Shown here: positions 18,891-27,314 of the stretch, in pieces
Layout of the letters: every line of letters starts with the position of its first letter
Position numbering within the stretch: position 1 is the first letter of the stretch
Assembly: GCA_028716975.1 (NCBI GenBank)
Contig: JAQUOU010000014.1
Coordinates: 20,438 to 84,437 of the forward strand
Origin: Methylobacter sp.
GTDB lineage: Bacteria > Pseudomonadota > Gammaproteobacteria > Methylococcales > Methylomonadaceae
Reading direction: 5' to 3'
DNA length: 64,000 nt
Position numbers and translations under genes: made by a program
The notes under the pieces: model-generated
What the model was told of the DNA's origin: nothing
Database searches by the model: none
What the model saw: the letters and a program-made list of their open reading frames with translations, nothing else

Positions 18891-20057
18891 ATGTTTAAAA
18901 TTTTGACCTATAACAATATATCTCCGGCTGGGCTGGAGAGACTTCCAGGCAAGCAATACGATATTTCATCAGATATCGATAACCCCGATGCTATTCTGCT
19001 GCGTTCTTTCAACCTGCACGGCCAGCCGATTCCTGAATCGCTTAAAGTTGTCGGCCGCGCCGGAGCAGGCGTCAATAATATTCCCGTTGAAGAGTATACG
19101 AAGCGCGGCATTCCGGTATTTAATGCGCCGGGTGCCAACTCAAACGCTGTGGCGGAACTTGCTATCGCGGGAATGCTACTGGCTGCCAGAAACATTCCTG
19201 CAGCGATAAAATTTGTTAATAGACTGGAAGGGGATGATGAAAGTATCAATGGACAAATAGAGAAGAACAAGAAAAATTTTGCCGGTTTTGAGATCTCCGG
19301 TAAAACCCTGGGTGTGCTGGGATTAGGCGCAATCGGGGTAAAAGTAGCCAATTATGCCGATGCCCTGGGTTTAAAAGTAATCGGTTTTGATCCCTTTATG
19401 TCCCTGCAGAGCGCCTGGAAACTGACTTCATCCGCAGTGCCCGCTACCAGCATAGAAGATTTGGTTGCTCGTGCGGATTTCATCAGCCTGCATATTCCGC
19501 TGAATGACAAAACCCGGAATTTATTCAATAAAGACCACATAGACCGCATAAAGAAAGGCTCGACACTACTCAACTTTTCCCGCGCGGGTGTGGTTGATGA
19601 AGCGGCTGTCCTGGCGGCTTTGGACTCCGGCAATCTGCATGCTTATGTCTGCGATTTCCCAACACCGGCCTTGCTGGAACACCCGCGTGCTATTGTGCTG
19701 CCTCACCTGGGAGCCTCTACGGAAGAAGCCGAGGACAATTGCGCCGCAATGGTGGCCGATCAGGTGCGGGAGTTTCTGGAACACGGCACTATATGTAATT
19801 CGGTAAACTTCCCGGAAATCGTTGTTCCCCGCAACGGGGAGAGTGCGCGCCTGGGCATCGCTAACCAAAATGTTCCGGGCGTAGTCGGCCGGATTTCATC
19901 CGCTTTGGGTGAGGCAGGGGTCAATATAGTGGATCTCTTGAATAAATCGCGCGGCGATTATGCATATACGCTGATAGACATTAATGCCACCCTCCCCCCC
20001 GACATATTGGAGCGCATCCGCTCTATGGATGGCGTATTGTCTGTCCGCACAATTTAA
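18891..20057 (+). CDS. serA: D-3-phosphoglycerate dehydrogenase
   Basis: It oxidises 3-phosphoglycerate to phosphohydroxypyruvate, the first step of serine synthesis. In the 388-residue product the substrate domain carries GRAGAGVNNIPVEEY, the NAD domain carries GVLGLGAIGVKVA, and the catalytic regions LLNFSRAGVVDEAA and LPHLGASTEEAE (active-site His) are intact. The last ~75 residues (from LGIANQNVPGVVGRIS) form an ACT domain, the usual serine-feedback site. ATG 18891 follows AAGGA by 7 bases; a TTG at 18867 in the same frame is less likely. It precedes cysK and cysE, so it can supply serine for O-acetylserine. Confidence 0.93.
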   Translation: MFKILTYNNISPAGLERLPGKQYDISSDIDNPDAILLRSFNLHGQPIPESLKVVGRAGAGVNNIPVEEYTKRGIPVFNAPGANSNAVAELAIAGMLLAARNIPAAIKFVNRLEGDDESINGQIEKNKKNFAGFEISGKTLGVLGLGAIGVKVANYADALGLKVIGFDPFMSLQSAWKLTSSAVPATSIEDLVARADFISLHIPLNDKTRNLFNKDHIDRIKKGSTLLNFSRAGVVDEAAVLAALDSGNLHAYVCDFPTPALLEHPRAIVLPHLGASTEEAEDNCAAMVADQVREFLEHGTICNSVNFPEIVVPRNGESARLGIANQNVPGVVGRISSALGEAGVNIVDLLNKSRGDYAYTLIDINATLPPDILERIRSMDGVLSVRTI

Positions 20058-20184
20058 CCTTCTCACACCATTCGACCGTTAATTCCGAACGATGAAATTC
20101 GGCTGCATAGCTCAGGGCTTAAGCAAATCAATCAGGTAATATGAAATCGAGTGAATTAGCAGATAGATAGACGGATTTACCCAC

Positions 20185-20214
20185 TTGACAAAACATAACG
20201 CGTTAAAGTACCTT
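20185..20214 (+). promoter_or_regulatory. possible promoter for cysK
   Basis: A perfect -35 box TTGACA (20185-20190) lies about 150 bp upstream of cysK. The best -10 candidate 18 bases later (TACCTT) is poor, as would be expected of an activator-dependent promoter such as a CysB target. This is an inference from sequence only. Confidence 0.35.
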
Positions 20215-20246
20215 AAACAAAAATTGCAAGCTGACCGGACAACCGG

Positions 20247-20282
20247 AAGCCCGTGAGCCCGGCAGGGCCACGGGCTTTTTTT
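20247..20282 (+). terminator. strong intrinsic terminator or attenuator ahead of cysK
   Basis: The stem AAGCCCGTG (20247-20255) pairs with CACGGGCTT (20269-20277). A second stem, GCCC/GGGC around a GGCA loop, stacks inside it, and a run of six T follows (20277-20282). It lies 190 bp after serA and only 56 bp before cysK, downstream of the TTGACA box. It can end serA transcripts, or act as an attenuator in a cysK leader. It is directional: the minus strand has no U-tract. Confidence 0.75.
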
Positions 20283-20283
20283 G

Positions 20284-20298
20284 GGCCAAAATTTGGCC
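20284..20298. repeat. palindrome after the terminator
   Basis: GGCCAAA-A-TTTGGCC is a perfect 7-bp inverted repeat one base after the T-run and 40 bp before cysK. It could be an operator or an alternative RNA stem; its role is unknown. Confidence 0.5.
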
Positions 20299-20338
20299 AC
20301 AGCAATCCGATTAGTGTCAATATTACAGGAAATTATTT

Positions 20339-21316
20339 ATGTCACATTGGTATGAAGACAATTCTCACTCCATAGGAAGAACGCCCCTGGTGCGGCTTAA
20401 CCGCATTACCGATGGCGCGCCAGCCACCGTATTGGCGAAAATAGAAGGGCGCAATCCGGCTTATTCGGTTAAATGCCGGATTGGCGCCGCGATGATCTGG
20501 GATGCAGAACAACGCGGATTGCTCGGTCCCGGCAAGGAAATTGTTGAGCCCACCAGCGGCAATACCGGCATTGCCCTGGCCTTTGTCGCGGCAGCGCGCG
20601 GTCTTCCATTAACATTGACCATGCCGGAAACCATGAGCCTGGAACGCCGTAAGTTGCTGATTGCCTACGGCGCCAAACTGGTGTTGACGGAAGGCGCCAA
20701 GGGCATGAGCGGCGCGATTGCGAAAGCCGAAGAAATTGCCGCGTCCGATCCCGAGCGGTATGTATTGCTGCAACAGTTTAAAAATCCTGCCAACCCGGCG
20801 ATTCACGAGCAGACCACCGGGCCGGAAATATGGAACGATACGGATGGCGCTATTGATATTTTCGTCTCCGGCGTCGGCACAGGCGGAACGATTACGGGTG
20901 TTTCCCGTTATATCAAGTTGACTCAAGGCAAATCCATAGTTTCGATTGCCGTTGAGCCCACCGCCAGCCCAGTACTCACCCAGCACCGTACCGGTGAGCC
21001 GTTAAAGCCCGGACCTCATAAAATTCAAGGCATCGGCGCAGGATTTGTCCCAGATGTGCTCGATCTCGCATTGGTTGATGAAGTCGAGCAGGTCTCGAAC
21101 GAAGAAGCTATTGATTATGCCCGGCGTCTTGCCCTGGAAGAAGGCATATTGTCCGGTATTTCCTGCGGCGCAGCCGTCGCTGTAGCTGTGCGCGTTGCCA
21201 AGCGTGCTGAAAATGCAGGTAAAACCATCGTAGTTGTATTGCCGGATTCCGGTGAGCGCTACTTAAGCTCACCTTTGTTCGAAGGTATTTTCGACGCGAA
21301 AGGTTTTGCGGGATGA
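20339..21316 (+). CDS. cysK: cysteine synthase A (O-acetylserine sulfhydrylase)
   Basis: It makes cysteine from O-acetylserine and sulfide using PLP. The 325-residue product has the PLP lysine K45 in [19 protein letters not shown], the same form as E. coli CysK. The substrate loop TSGNTG is at 72-77, the phosphate-binding [10 protein letters not shown] follows, and SGISCGAA and [10 protein letters not shown] come near the end. Its stop overlaps the cysE start by 4 bp (ATGA), so the two are translationally coupled. That pairing also fits the cysteine synthase complex, in which the C-terminal tail of CysE docks in the CysK active site. Confidence 0.95.
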   Translation: MSHWYEDNSHSIGRTPLVRLNRITDGAPATVLAKIEGRNPAYSVKCRIGAAMIWDAEQRGLLGPGKEIVEPTSGNTGIALAFVAAARGLPLTLTMPETMSLERRKLLIAYGAKLVLTEGAKGMSGAIAKAEEIAASDPERYVLLQQFKNPANPAIHEQTTGPEIWNDTDGAIDIFVSGVGTGGTITGVSRYIKLTQGKSIVSIAVEPTASPVLTQHRTGEPLKPGPHKIQGIGAGFVPDVLDLALVDEVEQVSNEEAIDYARRLALEEGILSGISCGAAVAVAVRVAKRAENAGKTIVVVLPDSGERYLSSPLFEGIFDAKGFAG

Positions 21317-22251
21317 ATGATACTGCTCCTGTAAACGGTAACTATGATTGGGGTATCGATGCGCTCGTTGCGAAATTGCGCGATCTGCGCGTGCAATCCC
21401 TGGAAACCCGAAGCCGGCGCGATAAACCGCCCAAACTGCCGTCACGAAAAGAGCTGCAGGAAATATTGGACGGCCTTGGCTCCGTATTGTTTCCAAATCG
21501 GCTGGGGCTGCCCGACCTGAATGACGAAGGCATCGATTACTTTGTGGGTCATACCCTTGAAACCTTGCTGCGCGAGCTTTACCGGCAAATCCGCCGCGAA
21601 CTCCAGTTTATTTCCGGACATCAAGGTTTCAATAACGCCGCTCATGAGCAAGCCATTGACATTGCCCGCCAGTTCGCCGCCCAACTGCCCACTATAAGGA
21701 AGTTACTCGATACCGATATTCAAGCCGCATTCGAAGGCGATCCTGCGGCAAGAACTCCTGATGAGGTACTGGTTTGTTACCCAGGCATTACCGCCATTAT
21801 CCATCATCGGGTTGCGCATATTCTTTATCAATCAGGCGCGCCGCTGGTCGCTCGCATGATCTCCGAGATTGCCCATTCCGCAACGGGAATTGATATTCAT
21901 CCCGGCGCGCAAATTGGCGAAAGTTTTTTTATCGATCATGGCACAGGCGTGGTTATTGGCGAAACATCTGTGATTGGGCGGCATGTCCGTTTATATCAGG
22001 CCGTCACTCTAGGCGCCAAAAGTTTCCAGAAAGGCGATAACGGCATTCTCGTCAAAGGTAATCTGCGACATCCTATCGTTGAGGATAATGTCGTTATTTA
22101 TGCAGGCGCGACTATTTTAGGCCGCATCACCATCGGCCACGGCTCCACTATCGGCGGCAATGTCTGGCTTACCCACAGCGTACCGCCTAACAGCAATATC
22201 ACCCAGGCGCATGTACGCAGCGAATTGTTCGACGGAGGCGCCGGGATATAG
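21313..22251 (+). CDS. cysE: serine O-acetyltransferase, EpsC-type
   Basis: It acetylates serine with acetyl-CoA to give O-acetylserine, the substrate of CysK and the inducer precursor for CysB. The 312-residue product has a helical N-terminal half and a left-handed hexapeptide-repeat C-terminal half (from [21 protein letters not shown], about residue 190, to [20 protein letters not shown]). The catalytic histidines in [12 protein letters not shown] and the DIHPGA segment are present. The length and N-terminal form fit the EpsC group rather than E. coli CysE (273). The C-terminal residue is isoleucine, as needed for docking into CysK. This gene type is a usual neighbour of Family 2A encapsulins. 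Confidence 0.93.
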   Translation: MNDTAPVNGNYDWGIDALVAKLRDLRVQSLETRSRRDKPPKLPSRKELQEILDGLGSVLFPNRLGLPDLNDEGIDYFVGHTLETLLRELYRQIRRELQFISGHQGFNNAAHEQAIDIARQFAAQLPTIRKLLDTDIQAAFEGDPAARTPDEVLVCYPGITAIIHHRVAHILYQSGAPLVARMISEIAHSATGIDIHPGAQIGESFFIDHGTGVVIGETSVIGRHVRLYQAVTLGAKSFQKGDNGILVKGNLRHPIVEDNVVIYAGATILGRITIGHGSTIGGNVWLTHSVPPNSNITQAHVRSELFDGGAGI

Positions 22252-22639
22252 CAACGTGACTATTCATCCCATAATTACATCATCGTCATGCCCCGCACGT
22301 CATTCCGGCGTCCAGATATATTCATGCGCGATTACAGATTACCACCTCAAGTTCCTATAAGGAGCTTTGTAAATTATAAATTATGGCCATGCGCCAGAAG
22401 GTTATTGATTCGGCCCGATTATGTTTGAAACCGTTCGGACTGAGCCCTTCGGCCATGCTCAGGAGAGCCGAAGGGCTCAAGGCGAACGGAATTAATACTT
22501 CATAGGGTCGGATCAATAAATTGTTTCATCGCAAATAGTAACAAAGGTACAAAGACTGGAAGATTCAAGCATATCGAAAGACAATGAGATAGTAGCTCCA
22601 ACTTCTTAATACCGGAAGAGTGATCGTCCGGAGTATCAG
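22252..22639. repeat. spacer with REP-like repeat (22431-22490)
   Basis: It separates cysE from the encapsulin gene. At 22431-22490 a REP-like unit folds on itself: CCGTTCGGACTGAGCCCTTCGG pairs partly with the segment ending GCGAACGG. A short fragment near 22285-22315 (GTCATTCCGGCGTCCAGAT) resembles a second, common type of dispersed repeat. No gene is seen. Confidence 0.55.
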
Positions 22640-22661
22640 TTTCCAATCTGGAGATTGGAAA
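22640..22661 (+). promoter_or_regulatory. 9-bp perfect inverted repeat upstream of the encapsulin
   Basis: TTTCCAATC (22640-22648) and GATTGGAAA (22653-22661) flank a TGGA spacer, 40 bp before the encapsulin ATG. It could be an operator or a 5' UTR hairpin. The ribosome site AGGA (about 22691) lies beyond it. Confidence 0.5.
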
Positions 22662-22701
22662 TAAATTAATTCTAAACACCCAATCTAATAGGAAAAAAAC
22701 A

Positions 22702-23634
22702 ATGTCCGATATCCATGAAGGCCAATCACATACCGCGTTAGGCGACGTCGCCGCACGCACCCTAGCCAATGCAACTAAAAGTGCTCCCATGCTATCAACC
22801 ATCACTCCACGGTGGCTGGTTCATCTGTTGCATTGGAAACCCCTTGAGGCTGGTATTTACCGCGTTAACAAAGTCAAGAATGAAACCGATCTGCTGGTTG
22901 ATTGTTCCAGTCTCGATGAAAAAGAGTTGCCGCAAACGTTTGCCGATTACGTAGAATGGGGCCGTGAGTACCGCTTGAACGCCGTCAATACAGTGCTTGA
23001 CGTGCATACCCGCATTGCTGATTTATATAGCAGCCCCCACAATCAAATCCATGAACAGCTGCGTTTGACCATTGAAACCATTAAAGAGCGCCAGGAAAGC
23101 GAGCTGGTTAATAATGCCGAATACGGCTTGCTCAATAATGTTGCGCCATCGCAGAAAGTGCAACCGCGTCTTGATGGCACCGGCGCACCCACGCCCGATG
23201 ACTTGGATGAACTGATTTCCCGCGTTTGGAAAGAACCCGGTTTTTTCCTGGCTCACCCACAAGCCATAGCAGCGTTCGGACGTGAGTGTACCTACCGTGG
23301 CGTACCACCCGCTATTGTCACCCTGTTCGGTTCGCAGTTTTTGACCTGGCGCGGACTGCCTATAATTCCAACTGACAAGCTCAGGGTTACCAATGGTAAA
23401 ACCAATATTTTGCTGCTGCGCACTGGCGAAAGCCGTCAAGGTGTGATCGGTCTTTATCAACCTAATCTGACCGGCGAACTGAGCATGGGCCTTTCAGTCC
23501 GTTTCATGGGCATCAATCACAAAGCGATCGCCTCTTACCTCATCTCGCTGTATTGCTCGCTGGCGGTGCTGACTGATGATGCGCTCGGAGTGCTCGAGAA
23601 CGTTGATGTGAGCAAATACCATGAATACAAGTGA
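22702..23634 (+). CDS. Family 2A encapsulin shell protein (SrpI type)
   Basis: It is predicted to self-assemble into an HK97-fold protein nanocompartment. The 310-residue product matches the SrpI group closely over its length. Recognisable stretches are DVAARTLANATKSAP, ITPRWLVHLLHWKPLEAGIY, YVEWGREYRLNAVNTVLDVH, ERQESELVNNAEYGLLNNV, PTPDDLDELISRVWKEPGFF, FGRECTYRGVPP and GESRQGVIGLYQPNL. There is no cyclic-nucleotide-binding domain, which separates it from Family 2B. The start follows AGGA by about 8 bases. The next gene, its expected cysteine desulfurase cargo, starts 14 bases before this stop, so the two are translationally coupled. Family 2A shells are known to package cysteine desulfurase and are tied to sulfur metabolism. 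Confidence 0.95.
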   Translation: MSDIHEGQSHTALGDVAARTLANATKSAPMLSTITPRWLVHLLHWKPLEAGIYRVNKVKNETDLLVDCSSLDEKELPQTFADYVEWGREYRLNAVNTVLDVHTRIADLYSSPHNQIHEQLRLTIETIKERQESELVNNAEYGLLNNVAPSQKVQPRLDGTGAPTPDDLDELISRVWKEPGFFLAHPQAIAAFGRECTYRGVPPAIVTLFGSQFLTWRGLPIIPTDKLRVTNGKTNILLLRTGESRQGVIGLYQPNLTGELSMGLSVRFMGINHKAIASYLISLYCSLAVLTDDALGVLENVDVSKYHEYK

Positions 23635-25816
23635 ATTTGATAAAGTCGATCCAACGCAACAAGGTTTTACGGAAAATTCAGGATACACTGCATCGCTGCC
23701 CGATATAGATCAACTCACCAAGCTTGCTAATGAACTGTTTACGGCTTTGCCCTGCGATGGTTCGAGGCTGGGCATTGCCTCATCGCCAGTACCGGGCGGA
23801 TTGTCTTCAGCGGTGGCCGGCCTTGATAAATCAGGTGCAACAGGTATTTCATCGCAAGCTTTTGGCCTGCCCGGGGAGGCGGAATTGCGCCAGTTGTTCG
23901 CGCCGCGACAGCCGTCTTTTGAGAGCGTTCCTGACAGTATCGATACCGGGCCGGTTTTCGGTAATCCACCTTCTGCTGCTCCATACGGTTTGACACCGCC
24001 TGTGGCAAGTCTGGACAAGGCGGTGCTGGCAGGTATTTTGCCGCACGACTTTGGACTGCCTGGAGAAGCTGAATTGCATAAGCTGCTGGTTACGCGACCG
24101 CCTTCCGGAAGCCGTATTCCCGGAAGTAATGATGCCGGATCAATGCCTGCCGACCTGTCTTCGGTGGCGGCACATGAATTGACTGCTGAATCGCTGGCAG
24201 ATAGTAGCAAATCCTTGGAAGCGGAGTCTTCACTGCAGGTTTTTGAGGCGGAATTGCAAAAATTTTTCGCAGCAAGCACATCGGCTACTGAAAGAGTCCC
24301 GAAAAATGTGGAGGGCATTTCGATTCCCGGCATTCCCACTTCAGCGGGAATGCCCGGCTTAGCCGGTTCCCTGGCAGAAATTGACGCCTCATTGATAGCG
24401 GGTCTTTCACCCGAGGTCTATGGTCTGCCGGGCGAAGCGGAATTGCAAAAGCTTTTTGCGGCGTTTTCTGTTCCTTCCGGAAGTAGTCCGGCAAGCGTCG
24501 GATCGGGTTCATCATTTTATTTTCTTGATGACACAAAAACCGGTGGCTTTAATGCGCAAGCGCCGGCTCTAAGCTCGGCTCATCCGCCTTTTGATGTCCA
24601 CGCTGTGCGCCGTGATTTTCCGATTCTGGAAGAACGTATTAACGGCTACCCGTTAGCCTGGTTTGATAATGCGGCGACGACACAAAAACCGCAGGTAGTG
24701 ATTGACCGGGTTTCGTATTTCTATGAGCACGAGAATTCCAACATTCATCGTGCGGCGCATGAACTGGCGGCCCGATCTACAGATGCCTATGAAAAAGCAC
24801 GCAGCACAGTCGCGCGCTTTATTAATGCGCCTTCCGCCAAGGACGTCATCTTCGTGCGCGGTACAACAGAGGGCATCAATCTGGTTGCGCAAAGCTGGGG
24901 GCGTCAAAATCTGGTTGCGGGAGATGAAATCGTCATCACTTGGCTGGAGCATCATGCCAATATTGTACCGTGGCAGCAACTGACTGAAGCTACGGGAGCG
25001 AAATTACGCGTAGCGCCTGTTGATGACAGCGGTCAGGTATTGCTGGGCGAATATCAAAAACTGCTGAACTCACGTACTAAGCTGGTAGCATTCACCCAGG
25101 TTTCGAATGCGCTGGGTACCATCACACCCGCGCAGGGAATGATCGACATGGCGCATGGCGTAGGCGCGCGGGTCTTGCTGGATGGCGCGCAATCAATTTC
25201 GCACCTGCCGGTCGATGTACAGCAGCTTGACTGTGACTGGTTTATTTTTTCCGGGCACAAGGTATTCGCTCCAACCGGCATCGGTGCGGTTTATGGCAAG
25301 GCTGAAGTGCTCGAAGCCATGCCGCCGTGGCAAGGCGGCGGCAATATGATTGATGATGTCACGTTTGAAAAAACCACTTATCAACCTGCACCTGCACGCT
25401 TTGAAGCGGGGACCGGGAATATTGCGGATGCGGTAGGATTAGGGACAGCGCTTGAATACCTGGCAAAAATTGGTATCGTTAATGTCGCCCGTTACGAGCA
25501 TGAACTTTTGCTTTATGGAATGGAAGCTCTCAGGCGCATACCCGGCTTGCGCCTGATCGGCACCGCCCCGGAAAAAACCAGCGTGCTATCGTTTGTGCTG
25601 GCAGGGCATGATACTTTGGATATTGGCGCTGCATTAAATCGCGCAGGAATTGCGGTACGTGCCGGACACCATTGCGCTCAACCCATCCTGCGGCGTTTCG
25701 GAGTGGAAAGCACTGTCCGTCCTTCACTGGCGTTCTACAATACTTACGAGGAAATTGACCGGCTGGCTGAGGTCGTACGGCGTATTCAAAGCGGCCGGGA
25801 AATTCTTCCCCATTGA
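23621..25816 (+). CDS. encapsulin cargo: cysteine desulfurase with long N-terminal loading region
   Basis: It releases sulfur from cysteine as enzyme-bound persulfide, giving alanine. Residues 324-727 are a SufS-like type II desulfurase with the PLP lysine K547 (FSGHKVFAPTG) and catalytic cysteine C685 (RAGHHCAQPIL). Residues 1-320 are a low-complexity, probably disordered extension found only in Family 2A cargo. It begins with LTKLANELFTALP (32-44) and then carries four repeats about 60-63 residues apart, centred on EAEL at 86, 149, 209 and 272. Three have the full (F/Y)GLPGEAEL core and the third is degenerate (VFEAELQKFF). These motifs are the likely shell-binding elements. It overlaps the shell gene by 14 bp. 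Confidence 0.94.
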   Translation: MNTSEFDKVDPTQQGFTENSGYTASLPDIDQLTKLANELFTALPCDGSRLGIASSPVPGGLSSAVAGLDKSGATGISSQAFGLPGEAELRQLFAPRQPSFESVPDSIDTGPVFGNPPSAAPYGLTPPVASLDKAVLAGILPHDFGLPGEAELHKLLVTRPPSGSRIPGSNDAGSMPADLSSVAAHELTAESLADSSKSLEAESSLQVFEAELQKFFAASTSATERVPKNVEGISIPGIPTSAGMPGLAGSLAEIDASLIAGLSPEVYGLPGEAELQKLFAAFSVPSGSSPASVGSGSSFYFLDDTKTGGFNAQAPALSSAHPPFDVHAVRRDFPILEERINGYPLAWFDNAATTQKPQVVIDRVSYFYEHENSNIHRAAHELAARSTDAYEKARSTVARFINAPSAKDVIFVRGTTEGINLVAQSWGRQNLVAGDEIVITWLEHHANIVPWQQLTEATGAKLRVAPVDDSGQVLLGEYQKLLNSRTKLVAFTQVSNALGTITPAQGMIDMAHGVGARVLLDGAQSISHLPVDVQQLDCDWFIFSGHKVFAPTGIGAVYGKAEVLEAMPPWQGGGNMIDDVTFEKTTYQPAPARFEAGTGNIADAVGLGTALEYLAKIGIVNVARYEHELLLYGMEALRRIPGLRLIGTAPEKTSVLSFVLAGHDTLDIGAALNRAGIAVRAGHHCAQPILRRFGVESTVRPSLAFYNTYEEIDRLAEVVRRIQSGREILPH

Positions 25817-26080
25817 TCAATCATTTCGCTCCTGTCACGGCAGTCGCCGTGGCAGGAATCAGGCCGGCTTTCTTTCTTTTTTGAACAGAATTTTTATGAT
25901 TGAATCGCCCCGGAAACACCCAGGACTCGATTGCTTGAGTCAAGCGGTCTTAACTGACTCTTCAATTTTCACATAATAATTCGTTTCATATTCAGCTAGC
26001 AAGACATTCCCGATTGATGTCAGCAACTGGCGATGATTAAACCAATCCACCCATTCTAACGCGGCCTATTGATAGAAAGG

Positions 26081-26536
26081 TCATTGGCTTCCCTTCAACC
26101 GCTCAACGGATCGATAAGTACTGGCTGCCCCGGTCGCTATGATGGGTAAGATCTTCCGTTTCGATGCGCTGGCGTGCCCAGAGTGCTTGTTCCACGGCAT
26201 CATGACTAAACCCGTCTGCACGGAACGGCTGACCTGCCAGACCACGATATAACAGGCAAAGACGTCGATGATAAAAGCAACAGTGACAAAGCCGGCCCAA
26301 GTGGCCACAAAAGTGATATTGGCTACCCACAGTTGATTTGGCCGGATGGCGGTAACCTGCCGGTTGACCAAATCCAACGGCCGCTGCTGGGCTCCGTCGC
26401 TGATTGTCGTTCTCCGCTTCGCGCCGCATCTACCTCGCGGTAGGCCCAGTCGTTTCATCAGCCGCTCTACCGTACGGTGGGCCACTTCAATGCCTTCCCG
26501 GTTCAACTGCCGCCAAATTTTACGGGCACCGTACAC
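26081..26536 (-). pseudogene. IS3-family transposase OrfB remnant
   Basis: The frame starts inside a normal OrfB (VYGARKIWRQLNREGIEVAHRTVERLM) and runs to LWVANITFVATWAGFV and VWQVSRSVQTGLVM. It then shifts frame: the continuation AVEQALWARQRIETEDLTH, then HSDRGSQYLS, is found in another minus frame (to 26103). The first catalytic Asp of the DDE triad, normally in WVADITYV, reads Asn here. The segment with the catalytic Glu is missing. It is inactive. Confidence 0.85.
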
Positions 26537-26805
26537 CCTGAAATTGACTTCATAAATTCGCGGTTCTCCCGTTCCAACTCCTTGAGACGGGCTGGTTCCG
26601 AACTCGTTAATCCCTCTTGCTTGCCTTGGTTAATTTCTGACGGCCTTACCCATTTACGTAAGGTTTCTGCACTACAGCCTAGTTTGCTTGCACAGGTCAG
26701 ACCGGTGCTTTCAAAACCCGATGTTTTCAATGGTTCCCTATAAAACCTTCTTCGTGATAGAGGTGAAAGTGCGCGGATAGATTCATCAGGGGTCCTGCGG
26801 TACAA
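26503..26805 (-). pseudogene. IS3-family OrfA remnant joined to OrfB by deletion
   Basis: The core ASKLGCSAETLRKWVR and the leucine-zipper-like ARLKELERENRE mark IS3 OrfA. The N-terminus is diverged. After ERENRE the sequence jumps directly into the OrfB segment NFRVYGARK in another frame, so the OrfA end and the first ~100 OrfB residues are deleted. With the OrfB piece this is a dead IS3 copy of about 725 bp. Confidence 0.8.
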
Positions 26806-27314
26806 AAACCTCTATAAAGGGACCGAATAGTTGACTGCAATCTTGATCTCTGTTGATGGCATTAATAGCCTTGCAATAAGCGAGGAGCCCTTATATGAAA
26901 ACACAGGCGCTATCGCTTCTGGGAACTACTCGAGGCCTGTCTCGCAACGATAGAAAAACAAGTTGAAAACCAGTATTTTAATTGATTATTTGAAACATGA
27001 TAGTTTTTGCTTTCAAAAAGATATCGCCGATCGATAAAAAAATATTATCGGCAAGCTGCAACAGATTACTTAAAAAACTGACCGGGTAAATGCTCTTTAG
27101 ATTTATAAAAGCGAATAATTTAAAATCGCCAGCCGATATGGCTTCAGACTATACTACACGCTGCAAACAGGCATTTGTTCCTCTACTTCCACCTAGTCGT
27201 GAGTAATTTTCGTTTGACATATAAAACTGCAAAGCTATTAGATTTTGCTAGAGAGTTCTCGAAATATTCTGTAAAAATTCATTATTCTTTTTAAAACGGA
27301 TAAAATGGAATTAT
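26806..27314. other. spacer between IS remnant and the HDOD-GGDEF gene
   Basis: I see no gene. A short frame at about 26905-26984 (+) reads FWELLEACLATIEKQVENQY before a stop and may be a gene fragment left by the IS3 event, but I cannot identify it. The last 150 bases are strongly A/T-rich and likely contain the promoter of the next gene. Confidence 0.35.

Noticed and set aside
20247..20298. Known riboswitch class in the cysK leader
   Set aside because: I could not match it to any riboswitch consensus that I know; it is left as a terminator/attenuator.
26346..26743. Plus-strand frames across the IS3 remnant
   Set aside because: They are the opposite strand of transposase sequence.
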